NCBI RefSeq assembly: GCF_916858655.1
Contig: NZ_CAKASL010000002.1
Coordinates: forward strand, 868,001 to 932,000
Source of the DNA: Aeromicrobium sp. Leaf350
GTDB lineage: Bacteria > Actinomycetota > Actinomycetes > Propionibacteriales > Nocardioidaceae
Reading direction: 5' to 3'
Length of the DNA: 64,000 bases
Every line of letters begins with the position of its first letter. Position 1 is the stretch's first letter. The notes under the pieces were generated by a model. The model did no database searches, had not been told where the DNA came from, and saw only the letters and a list, made by a program, of their open reading frames with translations. The translations under genes and the position numbers were made by a program. Below are positions 1 to 9,519 of the stretch, in pieces.

Positions 1-598
1 TCCAGCTGACCAAGGTGCTCTCGCGCCTGACCGTCATCGAGAACATGCGGCTCGGTGCGGGCGGACAGCGCGGCGAGAGCATGTGGGCCGCACCGTTCCG
101 TGCCCTGTGGCGCTCCGAGGAGCAGACCAACACCGAGCGCGCCGACGACCTGCTGGCCCGGTTCAAGCTCGACGCCAAGCGTGAGGACTTCGCCGGCTCG
201 CTCTCGGGCGGTCAGCGCAAGCTCCTGGAGATGGCGCGCTCGCTCATGAGCGACCCCGAGCTGATCATGCTCGACGAGCCGATGGCCGGCGTGAACCCCG
301 CGCTCAAGCAGTCGCTGCTGGGTCACGTGAAGTCGCTGCGCGACGAGGGCCGCACGGTCCTGTTCGTCGAGCACGACATGGACATGGTGCGTGACATCTC
401 CGACTGGGTCATCGTGATGGCCCAGGGCGTCATCGTCGCCGAGGGCACGCCCGACCAGGTCATGGCCGACCCGCGCGTCATCGACGCGTACCTCGGCGCC
501 CACCACGACACCGACCTGAGCGAGATCGACGAGCAGGCCCTCGCGGCCGAGGTCGCCGAGGAGATCGAGACTGCGCAGACCGAGGGAGAGGCCAAGGA

Positions 599-602
<4 letters not shown>
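1..602 (+). CDS. livG: Branched-chain amino-acid ABC transporter ATP-binding protein LivG (5' end missing)
   Basis: This is the C-terminal part of a LivG-type ATPase, which drives import of leucine, isoleucine and valine (or related amino acids or amides) through a LivHM membrane channel. The reading frame is open from base 3 to the window edge, so the Walker A region lies outside. Visible are the ABC signature LSGGQRKLLEMARSLM, Walker B LIMLDEPMAGVNP and the switch-histidine stretch VLFVEHDMDMV. The C-terminus is an acidic Ala/Glu-rich tail of about 30 residues, longer than in typical LivG. The stop codon overlaps the livF start by four bases (ATGA), so the two ATPases are translationally coupled. 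Whether the true substrate is a branched-chain amino acid or another small polar solute cannot be told from the ATPase alone. Confidence 0.93.
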
Positions 603-1378
<776 letters not shown>

Positions 1379-1397
1379 TCTCCTCGCCGCACCAGAC

Positions 1398-1433
1398 GGC
1401 CCCCGCACCGCGTCGCTGACGTGGGCGGGGGCC
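1398..1433 (+). terminator. Terminator of the livGF operon
   Basis: A 9-bp perfect inverted repeat (GGCCCCCGC, then GCGGGGGCC) encloses an 18-base loop and is followed by TTCT. It lies 20 bases after the livF stop, as expected for a rho-independent terminator. Confidence 0.75.
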
Positions 1434-1446
1434 TTCTGCTGTGCCG

Positions 1447-1519
1447 GAGCGGTGAGCGGTGAGCGGTGAGCGGTGAGCCAGCAACCCTCTGGCATCCCGA
1501 TGAGGTTGCCTGCTCACCG
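1447..1519. repeat. Four 7-bp tandem repeats running into an imperfect hairpin
   Basis: Four exact copies of GAGCGGT stand head to tail at 1447-1474. The last copy is part of an inverted repeat: CGGTGAGC (1471-1478) pairs with GCTCACCG (1512-1519), and inside it GCAACC pairs with GGTTGC. It sits between two convergent operon terminators, in a place where nothing is expected to be coded. It may be an intergenic repeat family or a replication-slippage product; no function is visible. Confidence 0.6.
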
Positions 1520-1534
1520 CCCCACCCGAAAAGG

Positions 1535-1570
1535 CCGCAGGGCCCCGGACCGAAGTCCGAGGCCCTGCGG
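1535..1570 (-). terminator. Terminator of the substrate-binding protein gene
   Basis: A 10-bp perfect stem (CCGCAGGGCC at 1535-1544 with GGCCCTGCGG at 1561-1570) contains a second small stem GGAC/GTCC closed by a CGAA loop. Read on the minus strand it is followed by CCTTTTCG, so it should end the binding-protein transcript 24 bases after its stop. Confidence 0.85.
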
Positions 1571-1593
1571 GTGGTGCTGGGTGATGCTGGTGA

Positions 1594-2913
1594 TCAGCCG
1601 TCCGACGGATCCGGGATCTGACCCGAGATGAACTCCACCGGGCTGATGAAGTTCTGGTCGTCGTAGGCCCAGATGCCGATCGACGCGGCGGTCGGGCTAC
1701 CGGTCGAGCCGAGCTCGATCGGACCGGAGACACCGTCGTAGTCGATGTCCTCACCGGCGGCGATCAGGTCGGCGCACTCCTGGAAGGTCGTGCACTTCGT
1801 GCCGTCCTTCGTGACGCCGGGCAGCTCCGCCGCGACCTTGTCGGCCGCGTCGGTCTCGGCCACGAGGGCCGCGAGCGCCGTGACGATCGTCGCGTCGTAC
1901 GACTCCGCCGAGTAGGTGAAGTCGGTCAGCGCCGGGTCGATGCCCAGCAGGCGCTGACGGAACTCCGCCGGAGCCTCGGCACCGGGGATGGTGCCCTTGA
2001 CGCCCACGAGCGAGCCCGCCGGGAGGAAGGTGTCCTCCGGGTCGGCCGGATCGTCGTTGTACTCGGCCGTGTTGCCGTCGACGAAGTACGTCGGGACGTC
2101 GGCCGGACCGACACCCGCAGCGGCGAGCGACGGGATGATGTCGACGGTCTCGTTGAACGCGATGACCACGACGGCGTCGGGCGAGGAGCCGGCGATGGCG
2201 TCGACCTGCGTGTCGTAGTTGTCGCTGCCCGAGCCGAAGAACTGCGCGTCGACCGAGAGCTTCGAGCCACCGGCCTCGAGGTTCTTCGAGACCTCCTCGG
2301 TCAGCGTGGTGCCGTACGGATCGTCGGTCGAGATGATCGCGACGTTCTGCTTGCCCTCCTGCAGGAGCAGGTTGGCGAGCACGGCGCCCTGGAGGATGTC
2401 CGACGGAGCGGTGCGGAAGTAGAGGTCCTCACCGTCGAAGGGGTCCTCGTCGAACGCGGTCGAGGTGTTGGCCGGCGAGAACTGGATGACGCCAGCGCCG
2501 AGGATCTTGTCGATCACGGTCTGCGACACGCCCGAGGACGCAGCGCCGATGATGGCGTCGACGTCGGCGTTGATGAGCTTGTCGGCCTCCTCCGGCGCGA
2601 TGTTCGCGTCGCCGGGGCCGTTGCCGCCCGAGTCGCCCTCGACGTACTCGACGGGCTGGCCGAGCACACCTCCGGCGGCGTTGATCTCCTCGACGGCGAG
2701 CTTGACGCCCGCGATCTCCGGCGGGCCGAGGAAGGCCAGGTTGCCGGTCTTCGGGAGCAGGGAGCCGATGGTCAGGACACCATCGCTCTTGGACTCCACC
2801 GAGCCGCTGTCGTCGTTACCACCGTCGTCGTCGCTTCCGCCACACGCGGCGAGCACCAGGGCGCTCGTCGCGGCCACGGCAGCGAGACGGAACGTCTTCG
2901 TCCTGCGCGTCAT
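1594..2913 (-). CDS. Branched-chain amino-acid ABC transporter substrate-binding lipoprotein (LivK-like)
   Basis: The 439-residue protein is a periplasmic-binding-protein type I (Leu/Ile/Val-binding family) captured on the outer face of the membrane by a lipid anchor. Residues 1-23 form a signal peptide with twin Arg near the start and a lipobox LAAC; Cys24 would be lipidated. A Gly/Asp/Ser linker of about 20 residues follows. The family-typical opening GVLTIGSLLPKTGNLAFLGP begins the ligand-binding domain, and repeated AAxxAIIGAASS and VVVIAF segments fit its alternating alpha/beta fold. A GGAGGA ribosome site stands just upstream of the ATG. It is convergent to livGF and has its own terminator, so its dose can be set apart from that of the transporter. 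The exact ligand is unknown. Confidence 0.93.
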   Translation of the reverse strand: MTRRTKTFRLAAVAATSALVLAACGGSDDDGGNDDSGSVESKSDGVLTIGSLLPKTGNLAFLGPPEIAGVKLAVEEINAAGGVLGQPVEYVEGDSGGNGPGDANIAPEEADKLINADVDAIIGAASSGVSQTVIDKILGAGVIQFSPANTSTAFDEDPFDGEDLYFRTAPSDILQGAVLANLLLQEGKQNVAIISTDDPYGTTLTEEVSKNLEAGGSKLSVDAQFFGSGSDNYDTQVDAIAGSSPDAVVVIAFNETVDIIPSLAAAGVGPADVPTYFVDGNTAEYNDDPADPEDTFLPAGSLVGVKGTIPGAEAPAEFRQRLLGIDPALTDFTYSAESYDATIVTALAALVAETDAADKVAAELPGVTKDGTKCTTFQECADLIAAGEDIDYDGVSGPIELGSTGSPTAASIGIWAYDDQNFISPVEFISGQIPDPSDG

Positions 2914-3074
2914 CGATCCTCCGGGATTCTCAGTGGACGCACACCCCAGATCGCGGGCGTGCGGATTACGAGGAACCTAACCCGTTGGCGTGTCATTTGT
3001 GTGTCAGTCGCAAGGTCGTCACACGACGTAGCCAAGTTGTAACCAAACCGCTGGAACCCGCCCGCCTGGAGGCC

Positions 3075-3683
3075 TCAGCGGCTGAGTCCGGGGCCCTTCT
3101 CGATGACCTGATCGGCCACCTCCCGCATCGACAGCCGCAGGTCCATGGCCGACTTCTGGATCCAGCGGAACGACTCCGACTCGCTGATCCCGAACGACTC
3201 CTGCAGCACCGACTTGGCGCGCTCGACGGCCTTGCGCGTCTCGAGCCGGTCGGTGAGGTCGCCGACCTCGGCCTCGAGCGCCCTGGTCTCGGCGAAGCGG
3301 CTGCGTGCCATCTCGATCGCCGGCGCGAGGTCGGACTTCTGGAACGGCTTCACGAGGTAGGCCATGGCGCCCGCGTCGCGCGCGCGCTCGACGAGCTCGC
3401 GCTGGCTGAACGCGGTCAGCAGCACGACCGGCGCCAGGCGCTGCTCGGCGATGCGAGAGGCCGCCTCGATGCCGTCGAGCTTGGGCATCTTGATGTCCAT
3501 GAGGACGACGTCGGGGCGGTGCTCGGTCACGAGGGCGACCGCCTGCTCGCCGTCCGAGGCCTCTCCGACGACGTCGTAGCCCTCCTCCGCGAGCATCTCG
3601 GCGAGGTCGAGGCGGATGAGCGCCTCGTCCTCGGCGATGACGACGCGGGTGGCCGGGGTCGAGGGCTCCTGGGCGCTGGTCAC
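3075..3683 (-). CDS. pdtaR: ANTAR-domain response regulator, PdtaR type
   Basis: The 202-residue protein has an N-terminal receiver domain (acidic E18/D19, phospho-acceptor Asp63 in VVLMDIKMPKLDG, Lys112 in YLVKPF) and a C-terminal ANTAR RNA-binding domain of about 60 residues. Family members, such as M. tuberculosis Rv1626, are antiterminators that bind paired hairpins in mRNA leaders after phosphorylation by a separate histidine kinase (PdtaS). No kinase gene is next to it here. The GTG start has no good ribosome site. A TAACCT hexamer (minus strand, 3690-3695) lies six bases before it, which hints at a leaderless transcript whose promoter overlaps the divergent tRNA gene. The length is close to the Rv1626 length of about 205 residues. 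Confidence 0.92.
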   Translation of the reverse strand: MTSAQEPSTPATRVVIAEDEALIRLDLAEMLAEEGYDVVGEASDGEQAVALVTEHRPDVVLMDIKMPKLDGIEAASRIAEQRLAPVVLLTAFSQRELVERARDAGAMAYLVKPFQKSDLAPAIEMARSRFAETRALEAEVGDLTDRLETRKAVERAKSVLQESFGISESESFRWIQKSAMDLRLSMREVADQVIEKGPGLSR

Positions 3684-3711
3684 GTGAGAAGGTTATCGGG
3701 CTTCGCGAGAG

Positions 3712-3794
3712 GCCGACATGGCGGAATGGTAGACGCGATGGTCTCAAAAACCATTGTCCGAAAGGGCGTGCGGGTTCGAGTCCCGCTGTCGGCA
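3712..3794 (+). tRNA. tRNA-Leu (anticodon CAA)
   Basis: An 83-base cloverleaf can be folded: acceptor GCCGACA/TGTCGGC, D stem GCG/CGC, anticodon stem ATGGT/ACCAT around loop CTCAAAA (anticodon CAA, reading UUG), a long variable arm TGTCC-GAAA-GGGCG typical of class II tRNAs, and T stem GCGGG/CCCGC with TTCGAGT. The discriminator is A. The genomic sequence continues CCC, so the CCA end is not encoded. No integrase or att-like duplication lies near it. Confidence 0.97.
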
Positions 3795-3817
3795 CCCGGT
3801 CCCCCGGACCTGCCGCC

Positions 3818-5050
3818 TCAGCGCACCGATCGGATCGGCTGCACGGAGGCCGCGGCCAGCAGGGCCGTGACGAGCACCAGCACGTACAGCGTCGGATAGC
3901 CCCAGACGTTGATGACGATGCCGCCGAGCGCCGCCGCCAGCACGTAGGGCAGCACGTTGGCCACGCCGATGATCCCGAGGTCCTTGCCCCGGTGCTCGGC
4001 CGACGGCAGAACCTGCGTCACGAGGGCCTGGTCGACGCTCGCGTAGGCGCCGTAGCCGAGCCCCAGCAGCACGGCTCCCACCGCGGCCGCCGGCATCGTC
4101 GGCGCGAACGCCAGCACCAGCCCGGCGGCTCCCTGGAGCACCGACGACAGCACGACGAGCCGCTTGCGCCGCATCGTGCGGTCCGACCACCGCCCTGCGG
4201 GCACCGCGACGGCAGCGGCCGAGAGGGCATAGAGCACGGTCAGCACGAGCAGAGCGGTGTCCGGATCGGAGGCTCCGACCTCGTCCTTCAGGTAGAAGAA
4301 GAGGTACACCTGCGCCAGGGCGTTGGAGAGCTGGATGCCGAAGCGTCCGACCCAGGCCCAGGCGAAGTCGGCATGACGCAGTGGGGCGACCAGCCCGTCG
4401 AGGACCTCGCGCACACCGGGACGCGGAGGACGTTCGCGCGCATCCAGCGCGGCGCTCCGGGAGCGCAGGGCGAACGGGACGGCCAGGGCCACGCAGGCCA
4501 CGGCCACCACGGCGTACTGCAGCCGGACGCTGCCGGACGCGGCCACGGCGAGCGCGATCACGACCAGCGGGCCGACGCTGAGCGCGATGCCGTAGAAGGC
4601 CGAGACGTAGGCGCGCTGGGTCACCGGTACGTCGTCCGGCACCACGGCGAGCACCGCGGAGCCCGCGCTGGCGTACCCGACTGCCACGACCGACCAGCAC
4701 AGGACGACCATGACGGGCGACGTCGCCCAGCCCTGGGCCGCGACGCCCACGGCCATCACCGCGACACCACCCACGATCCAGGGGTACCGGCGGCCGCGGC
4801 GGTGCGTCGTGCGGTCCGAGAGCACGCCGACCGCGATCGCCACGACGACCGTCACCGCGGCAGCCACCCCCGTGGCCCACGCCGTCAGCGTCACCTTCGC
4901 CGCGTCCGACGACGTGATCTGCTCCGCCTGCTCGGGCAGCACGACCTGGGCGATCGCGTAGTAGGCACCGAAGGTGCCCATCATCACGAGGGTCCACGGG
5001 GTCAGCCAGCGGCGGCCGACGTCCTGGGTGGGGGTCGTGGGCGTCGTCAT
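3818..5050 (-). CDS. MFS transporter, probable glycoside/sugar carrier
   Basis: The 410-residue protein has about 12 hydrophobic spans. Loop 2-3 reads GVLSDRTTHRRGRR and its internal repeat reads AGRWSDRTMRRKR, both matching the MFS signature G-x-x-x-D-R-x-G-R-R. I chose the ATG at 5050 because it overlaps the stop of the upstream beta-glucosidase gene by four bases (ATGA). An in-frame extension upstream would only translate the glucosidase out of frame. Coupling to a GH1 enzyme suggests import of a beta-glucoside or disaccharide that is then hydrolysed in the cytoplasm. The substrate itself is not visible. Confidence 0.88.
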   Translation of the reverse strand: MTTPTTPTQDVGRRWLTPWTLVMMGTFGAYYAIAQVVLPEQAEQITSSDAAKVTLTAWATGVAAAVTVVVAIAVGVLSDRTTHRRGRRYPWIVGGVAVMAVGVAAQGWATSPVMVVLCWSVVAVGYASAGSAVLAVVPDDVPVTQRAYVSAFYGIALSVGPLVVIALAVAASGSVRLQYAVVAVACVALAVPFALRSRSAALDARERPPRPGVREVLDGLVAPLRHADFAWAWVGRFGIQLSNALAQVYLFFYLKDEVGASDPDTALLVLTVLYALSAAAVAVPAGRWSDRTMRRKRLVVLSSVLQGAAGLVLAFAPTMPAAAVGAVLLGLGYGAYASVDQALVTQVLPSAEHRGKDLGIIGVANVLPYVLAAALGGIVINVWGYPTLYVLVLVTALLAAASVQPIRSVR

Positions 5051-6402
5051 CGCGACGACCTCACGTGCTCGGCGTACCAGTCGTAGGACGCGCGCGGGGT
5101 GCGGTCGAGGGTCTCGCGGTCGACGTGCACCAGACCGAACTTCTGGCGGTAGCCCTCGGCCCACTCGAAGTTGTCGATCAGGGTCCACACGACGTAGCCC
5201 CGCACGTCGACGCCCAGGGAGCGCGCGTCCTCGACCGCGTCGAGGTGACGGCGCAGGAAGTCGATGCGGCGGTCGTCCTGGATCCGGCCGTCCACCAGCG
5301 GATCGTCGAACGAGCAGCCGTTCTCGGTGATCACGACGGGCGGGAGGCTCGGGCCGTACCGCGTCCTCATCTGCACGAGCAGCTCGGTCAGGTCCTCCGG
5401 AGCGACCGGCCAGCCGAAGTCCGTCCGTTCTCCCGTCCAGCCGGGATGGACGTCGTGCACGGTGAACGGGAGCTCGTCCGGCATCGTGATGCCGTTGACG
5501 TCACCGCCCTGCCCCGTGTGGGCGCCGACGAAGGCTGGGCTGTAGTAGTTCACGCCGTACCAGTCGACGGGCGTGGAGATGACGGTCAGGTCGTCCTCGA
5601 CGGGTCCGGGCATCAGGTCCGCGAATCCGTCCGGGTAGCGGCCGAGCAGCACCGGGTCGGCGAACAGGCGGTTGTTGAGCACGTCGTACAGGTCGGCCGC
5701 GGCCCGGTCGTCGTCGGACAGACCGGTGCTCCGCACCGTCTCGTGGCTCATCGCGATGCCCACCGACCGGGCCCCGGCGGCCCGGAGCGCCTGCACCGCC
5801 AGGCCGTGGCCGAGCAGCTGGTGGTGAGCCGACGGCAGGGCGTCGAACAGCAGCTGTCGGCCCGGGGCGTGGGTGCCGAGGGCGTAGCCCAGCATCGTGA
5901 CCTCACGAGGCTCGTTGATCGTGATCCAGTGACCCACCCGGTCGCCCAGGTGGTCGGCCACCACCTCCACGTAGGCGGCGAACCGCTGGGCGGTGTCCCG
6001 CTCCAGCCAGCCACCCGACCGCTCGAGCTCGAGCGGGGTGTCCCAGTGGAACAGCGTCGGCAACGGCTCGACTCCTGACGCGAGGAGCGCGTCGACGAGC
6101 CGGTCGTAGAAGGCCAGGCCCGCGGACGATGCGGGACCGCGGCCACCCGGGACGACCCGGGGCCACGAGATCGAGAACCGGTACGCGTCGACCCCGAGAC
6201 CGGCGATCAGCGCGACGTCCTCCTCGACGCGGCGCACGTGGTCGGTCGCCACGCTCGCGTCCGACCCGTCGGCGACGGCGCCGGGTCGACGGCAGAACTC
6301 GTCCCAGACGGACTCACCGCGCGGAGCGTCCGACGACGTCCCCTCGATCTGGAAGGCCGACGTGGCCACGCCCCACCAGAACCTGTCGGACGACGTCACC
6401 AT
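5047..6402 (-). CDS. Beta-glucosidase, glycoside hydrolase family 1
   Basis: The 451-residue protein is a full-length GH1 retaining glycosidase that removes terminal glucose (or galactose/fucose) from beta-glycosides. The N-terminal signature FWWGVATSAFQIEG is present. The acid/base Glu lies in ITINEP and the nucleophile Glu in VVITENG, both intact, with the aglycone-site tail NFEWAEGYRQKFGLVHVD near the C-terminus. No signal peptide is visible, so it acts in the cytoplasm. It is the first gene of a two-gene operon with the MFS carrier. No repressor gene or obvious operator lies in the 45 bases separating it from pyk. Confidence 0.95.
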   Translation of the reverse strand: MVTSSDRFWWGVATSAFQIEGTSSDAPRGESVWDEFCRRPGAVADGSDASVATDHVRRVEEDVALIAGLGVDAYRFSISWPRVVPGGRGPASSAGLAFYDRLVDALLASGVEPLPTLFHWDTPLELERSGGWLERDTAQRFAAYVEVVADHLGDRVGHWITINEPREVTMLGYALGTHAPGRQLLFDALPSAHHQLLGHGLAVQALRAAGARSVGIAMSHETVRSTGLSDDDRAAADLYDVLNNRLFADPVLLGRYPDGFADLMPGPVEDDLTVISTPVDWYGVNYYSPAFVGAHTGQGGDVNGITMPDELPFTVHDVHPGWTGERTDFGWPVAPEDLTELLVQMRTRYGPSLPPVVITENGCSFDDPLVDGRIQDDRRIDFLRRHLDAVEDARSLGVDVRGYVVWTLIDNFEWAEGYRQKFGLVHVDRETLDRTPRASYDWYAEHVRSSR

Positions 6403-6447
6403 GACCGACAGCGTCGGGCACGGACGGGGTCGCCGTCCAGGCTTTCG

Positions 6448-7899
6448 TCAGGCCTGGATGTCCTGGTACGCGGGCACGACCCGGTTGATCGCGTCTCCGA
6501 TGCGGTGGATGCGCAGGGCGTTGGTCGAGCCGGGGATTCCGGGCGGGGCGCCGGCGACGACCACGACCTCCTCGCCCTCGGAGCACCGAGCGGCGTCGAG
6601 CAGCGCCTTGTCGACCTGCATGACCATCTCGTCGGTGTGCACGACCTCCTGCACCAGCAGCGTCTCGACGCCCCAGGTCAGGGCGAGCTGGTTGCGCACG
6701 ATCTCGTGCGGCGTGAAGGCGAGCACCGGGATGTGCGAGCGGTAGCGCGCCATGCGGCGGGCCGAGCCGCCCGTCGTGGTGAACGCGACGAGGTAGCGAG
6801 CGTCGACCGACTCCGCGACCTGCTGGGCCGCCTTGCAGACGATGCCGGTGCGGGTGCGCGCCTGCCACGTGTAGGCGGCCATGCGCGGGAGGCCGTGGTC
6901 CTCGGTGGACTCGATGATGCGGGCCATCGTGCGCACCGTGTGGATGGGGTACTCCCCCACGCTGGTCTCGCCCGAGAGCATCACCGCGTCGGCGCCGTCG
7001 AGCACCGCGTTGGCGACGTCGGAGGCCTCGGCGCGCGTGGGGCGCGGCGAGGAGATCATCGACTCGAGCATCTGGGTCGCGACGATGACGGGCTTGGCGT
7101 TGCGCCGCGCCTTCTCGACGATGAGCTTCTGCACGATCGGGACGTCCTCGAGCGGCAGCTCGACGCCGAGGTCGCCACGGGCGACCATGAATCCGTCGAA
7201 CGCGTCGACGATGTCGTCGAGCGCCTCGACGGCCTGGGGCTTCTCGATCTTGGCGATGATCGGGCGGTGGATGCCCTCCTCGGCCATGATGCGGCGGACA
7301 TCCTCGGCGTCGCGTGCCGAGCGCACGAACGACAGGGCGATGAAGTCGACGCCGAGCCGCAGCGCGAAGCGCAGGTCGTCGATGTCCTTGGGCGACATCG
7401 CCGGCACGCTGACCGCGACGCCCGGGAGGTTCAGGCCCTTGTTGTTGCTGATGACGCCCGGGGTCTCGACGATCGTGTGGACCTCGGTCGAGTTGACCTC
7501 GAGGGCCCGCAGGCGCACGCGGCCGTCGTCGATCAGGATCTCGTCGCCGGGCGAGACGTCGCCCGGCAGGCCCTTGTAGGTCGTGGAGCAGCGCGTCTGG
7601 TCGCCGTCGACGTCGTCGATCGTGATCGTGAACCGGTCGCCGAGGCCCAGGTCGACCGGGCCGCCGGAGAACCGGCCGAGGCGGATCTTCGGACCCTGCA
7701 GGTCGGCGAGGACCGCGATGGCCTTGCCGGTCTGGGCGGCCGCGGCGCGGACGTGCTCGAGGTTGTCCTGGTGGTCGGACTGCTCGCCGTGACTCATGTT
7801 CAGGCGGGCGACGTCCATGCCCGCCTCGGCGAGCTGGAGGATTCGCTCCGCGGTGTTCACCGCGGGGCCGAGGGTGGCAACGATCTTGGCTCTACGCAC
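6448..7899 (-). CDS. pyk: Pyruvate kinase
   Basis: The 483-residue enzyme transfers phosphate from phosphoenolpyruvate to ADP in the last step of glycolysis. The opening KIVATLGP, the active-site block KIEKPQAVEALDDIVDAF followed by MVARGDLGVELP, and VIVATQMLESMI are all conserved. The alpha/beta C-terminal domain VVVVAGAPPGIPGSTNALRIHRIG is complete. Translation starts at a GTG. The 156 bases between gltD and pyk hold a large nested inverted repeat, so pyk is unlikely to be read through freely from gltBD. Confidence 0.97.
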   Translation of the reverse strand: MRRAKIVATLGPAVNTAERILQLAEAGMDVARLNMSHGEQSDHQDNLEHVRAAAAQTGKAIAVLADLQGPKIRLGRFSGGPVDLGLGDRFTITIDDVDGDQTRCSTTYKGLPGDVSPGDEILIDDGRVRLRALEVNSTEVHTIVETPGVISNNKGLNLPGVAVSVPAMSPKDIDDLRFALRLGVDFIALSFVRSARDAEDVRRIMAEEGIHRPIIAKIEKPQAVEALDDIVDAFDGFMVARGDLGVELPLEDVPIVQKLIVEKARRNAKPVIVATQMLESMISSPRPTRAEASDVANAVLDGADAVMLSGETSVGEYPIHTVRTMARIIESTEDHGLPRMAAYTWQARTRTGIVCKAAQQVAESVDARYLVAFTTTGGSARRMARYRSHIPVLAFTPHEIVRNQLALTWGVETLLVQEVVHTDEMVMQVDKALLDAARCSEGEEVVVVAGAPPGIPGSTNALRIHRIGDAINRVVPAYQDIQA

Positions 7900-7951
7900 C
7901 CCCCGAGCCTATCGACCCGCCCTCATTACCCGACAGTCACGACGCCCATGA

Positions 7952-8051
7952 CCGCTCGCGAGAGACTTTGTTACCCCTCGCGAGAGACCTTGTCTGTGGA
8001 CAGGAGACAACAAAGTCTCTCGTGACCACGAACAAGGTCTCTCGCGAGCGG
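7952..8051. repeat. Nested inverted-repeat element of four CTCGCGAGAGAC-TTGTT units
   Basis: Four copies of one 17-21 base unit occur within 100 bases. Two are direct: 7952-7972, CCGCTCGCGAGAGAC then TTTGTT; and 7977-7993, CTCGCGAGAGACCTTGT. Two are inverted: 8009-8025, AACAAAGTCTCTCGTGA; and 8031-8051, AACAAGGTCTCTCGCGAGCGG. Unit 1 pairs with unit 4 and unit 2 with unit 3, giving one long double-decker hairpin with a 15-base apical loop. Each unit also contains the palindrome TCTCGCGAGA or a near copy. It begins four bases after the gltD stop. It could end gltBD transcription, protect the mRNA 3' end, or be a REP/MITE-like mobile repeat. Confidence 0.8.
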
Positions 8052-8055
8052 TACG

Positions 8056-9519
8056 TCAGACGACGAGGGGGCGGGCGGTCGGCGGGATCGGGGACGGGAG
8101 CGTCGTGGACCCCTGCAGGTACGCGTCGACGCCGGCGGCAGCACCGCGGCCCTCCGCGATGGCCCACACGATGAGCGACTGACCCCGGCCGCAGTCACCG
8201 GCGACGAACACGCCAGGCACGCTCGACATGTAGTTCTTGTCGCGCTTGACGTTGCTGCGCTCGTCGAGCTCGACGCCGAGCTGGGCGACGACGCCCTCGG
8301 TCTCCGGGCCGGTGAAGCCCATCGCGAAGAGCACGAGCTGGGCCGGGATGACCCGCTCGGTGCCCTCGACCTCGGTGAACTTCCCGTCCACCATCTCGAC
8401 CTCGCTGATGCGCAGGCCGCTGACCTGGCCGTCCTCGCCGATGAACTCCTTGGTGGAGACGGCGTACACGCGGTCGCCGCCCTCCTCGTGGGCGGAGGCG
8501 ATGCGGTACGTCATCGGGTAGGTCGGCCACGGCTGGTTCTCGGGGCGGTCCTCGCCCGGCTGCGGCATGATCTCCAGGCTGGTGATGCTCTTGGCGCCCT
8601 GACGGATCGACGTGCCGAGGCAGTCCGCGCCGGTGTCGCCGCCGCCGATGATGACGACGTCCTTGCCGGTCGCCAGGATCTGGTTCTCGACCTCCTCGCC
8701 GAGCGCCGCGCGGTTGGCCTGCGGCAGGAAGTCCATCGCCTGGTGGATGCCGCCGAGCTCGCGCCCGGTGATCGGCAGGTCGCGGCGCACCGTGGCACCC
8801 GTGGCGATCACGACGGCGTCGTAGCGGTCCCGCAGCTGGCTGCCCGTGAGGGTGTCGCCGACCTGCACGCCCGTGCGGAACACGGTGCCCTCGCGCTGCA
8901 TCTGCTGCACGCGACGGTCGACCTGCTCCTTCTCCATCTTGAACTCCGGGATGCCGTAACGGAGCAGTCCGCCGGGCTTGTCGTCGCGCTCGTACACCGC
9001 GACGGTGTGGCCGGCCCGCGTCAGCTGCTGCGCGGTCGCGAGCCCGGCGGGACCCGAACCGATCACGGCGACCGTGCGGCCCGTCAGGAACTCCGGCGGC
9101 TGGGGGCGCACGTTGTGCATCTCCCAGGCCTTGTCGATGATCGAGACCTCGACGTTCTTGATCGTGACCGGCTCCCGGTTGATGCCGACGACGCACGCCG
9201 TCTCACACGGTGCCGGGCACAGCCGGCCCGTGAACTCCGGGAAGTTGTTCGTGCGGTGGAGACGGTCGATCGCGTCGTCCCAGTCGTCACGCCAGACCAG
9301 GTCGTTCCACTCCGGGATCAGGTTGCCGAGCGGGCAGCCCTGGTGGCAGAACGGGATGCCGCAGTCCATGCACCGTCCCGCCTGCTCGGAGATGATCGGG
9401 AGCAGGGCCTTGCCGGGACCACCCGGGTAGACCTCGTTCCAGTCGTTGACCCGCTCCTCGACCGGACGACGTCCGGCCACCTCGCGCGGCGTGTTGATGA
9501 ATCCCCGGGGATCAGCCAT
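8056..9519 (-). CDS. gltD: Glutamate synthase (NADPH) small subunit
   Basis: The 487-residue subunit feeds electrons from NADPH through FAD and iron-sulfur centres to the large subunit. The N-terminal cysteine clusters [15 protein letters not shown] and [10 protein letters not shown] bind two 4Fe-4S centres. The FAD fingerprint is [15 protein letters not shown] and the NADPH fingerprint is [15 protein letters not shown] final FAD-contact motif ([18 protein letters not shown]) precedes the C-terminus. Its start overlaps the end of gltB by eight bases, so the two subunits are co-translated. Confidence 0.97.
   Translation of the reverse strand: MADPRGFINTPREVAGRRPVEERVNDWNEVYPGGPGKALLPIISEQAGRCMDCGIPFCHQGCPLGNLIPEWNDLVWRDDWDDAIDRLHRTNNFPEFTGRLCPAPCETACVVGINREPVTIKNVEVSIIDKAWEMHNVRPQPPEFLTGRTVAVIGSGPAGLATAQQLTRAGHTVAVYERDDKPGGLLRYGIPEFKMEKEQVDRRVQQMQREGTVFRTGVQVGDTLTGSQLRDRYDAVVIATGATVRRDLPITGRELGGIHQAMDFLPQANRAALGEEVENQILATGKDVVIIGGGDTGADCLGTSIRQGAKSITSLEIMPQPGEDRPENQPWPTYPMTYRIASAHEEGGDRVYAVSTKEFIGEDGQVSGLRISEVEMVDGKFTEVEGTERVIPAQLVLFAMGFTGPETEGVVAQLGVELDERSNVKRDKNYMSSVPGVFVAGDCGRGQSLIVWAIAEGRGAAAGVDAYLQGSTTLPSPIPPTARPLVV

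Noticed and set aside
1379..1530. Small peptide gene between livF and the binding-protein gene
   Set aside because: The open frames there only translate the tandem repeat and terminators, without a ribosome site.
3712..3794. tRNA-Leu as an integration site of a mobile element
   Set aside because: No integrase, excisionase or duplicated tRNA end is seen in the flanking 5 kb.
7952..8051. CRISPR array
   Set aside because: The repeat units are too few, lie in both orientations and have no regular spacers; no cas gene is present.
7937..8198. Short frames inside the nested inverted repeat (ends such as NKVSRE)
   Set aside because: They only translate the repeat units on either strand; no ribosome site or conserved protein is seen.
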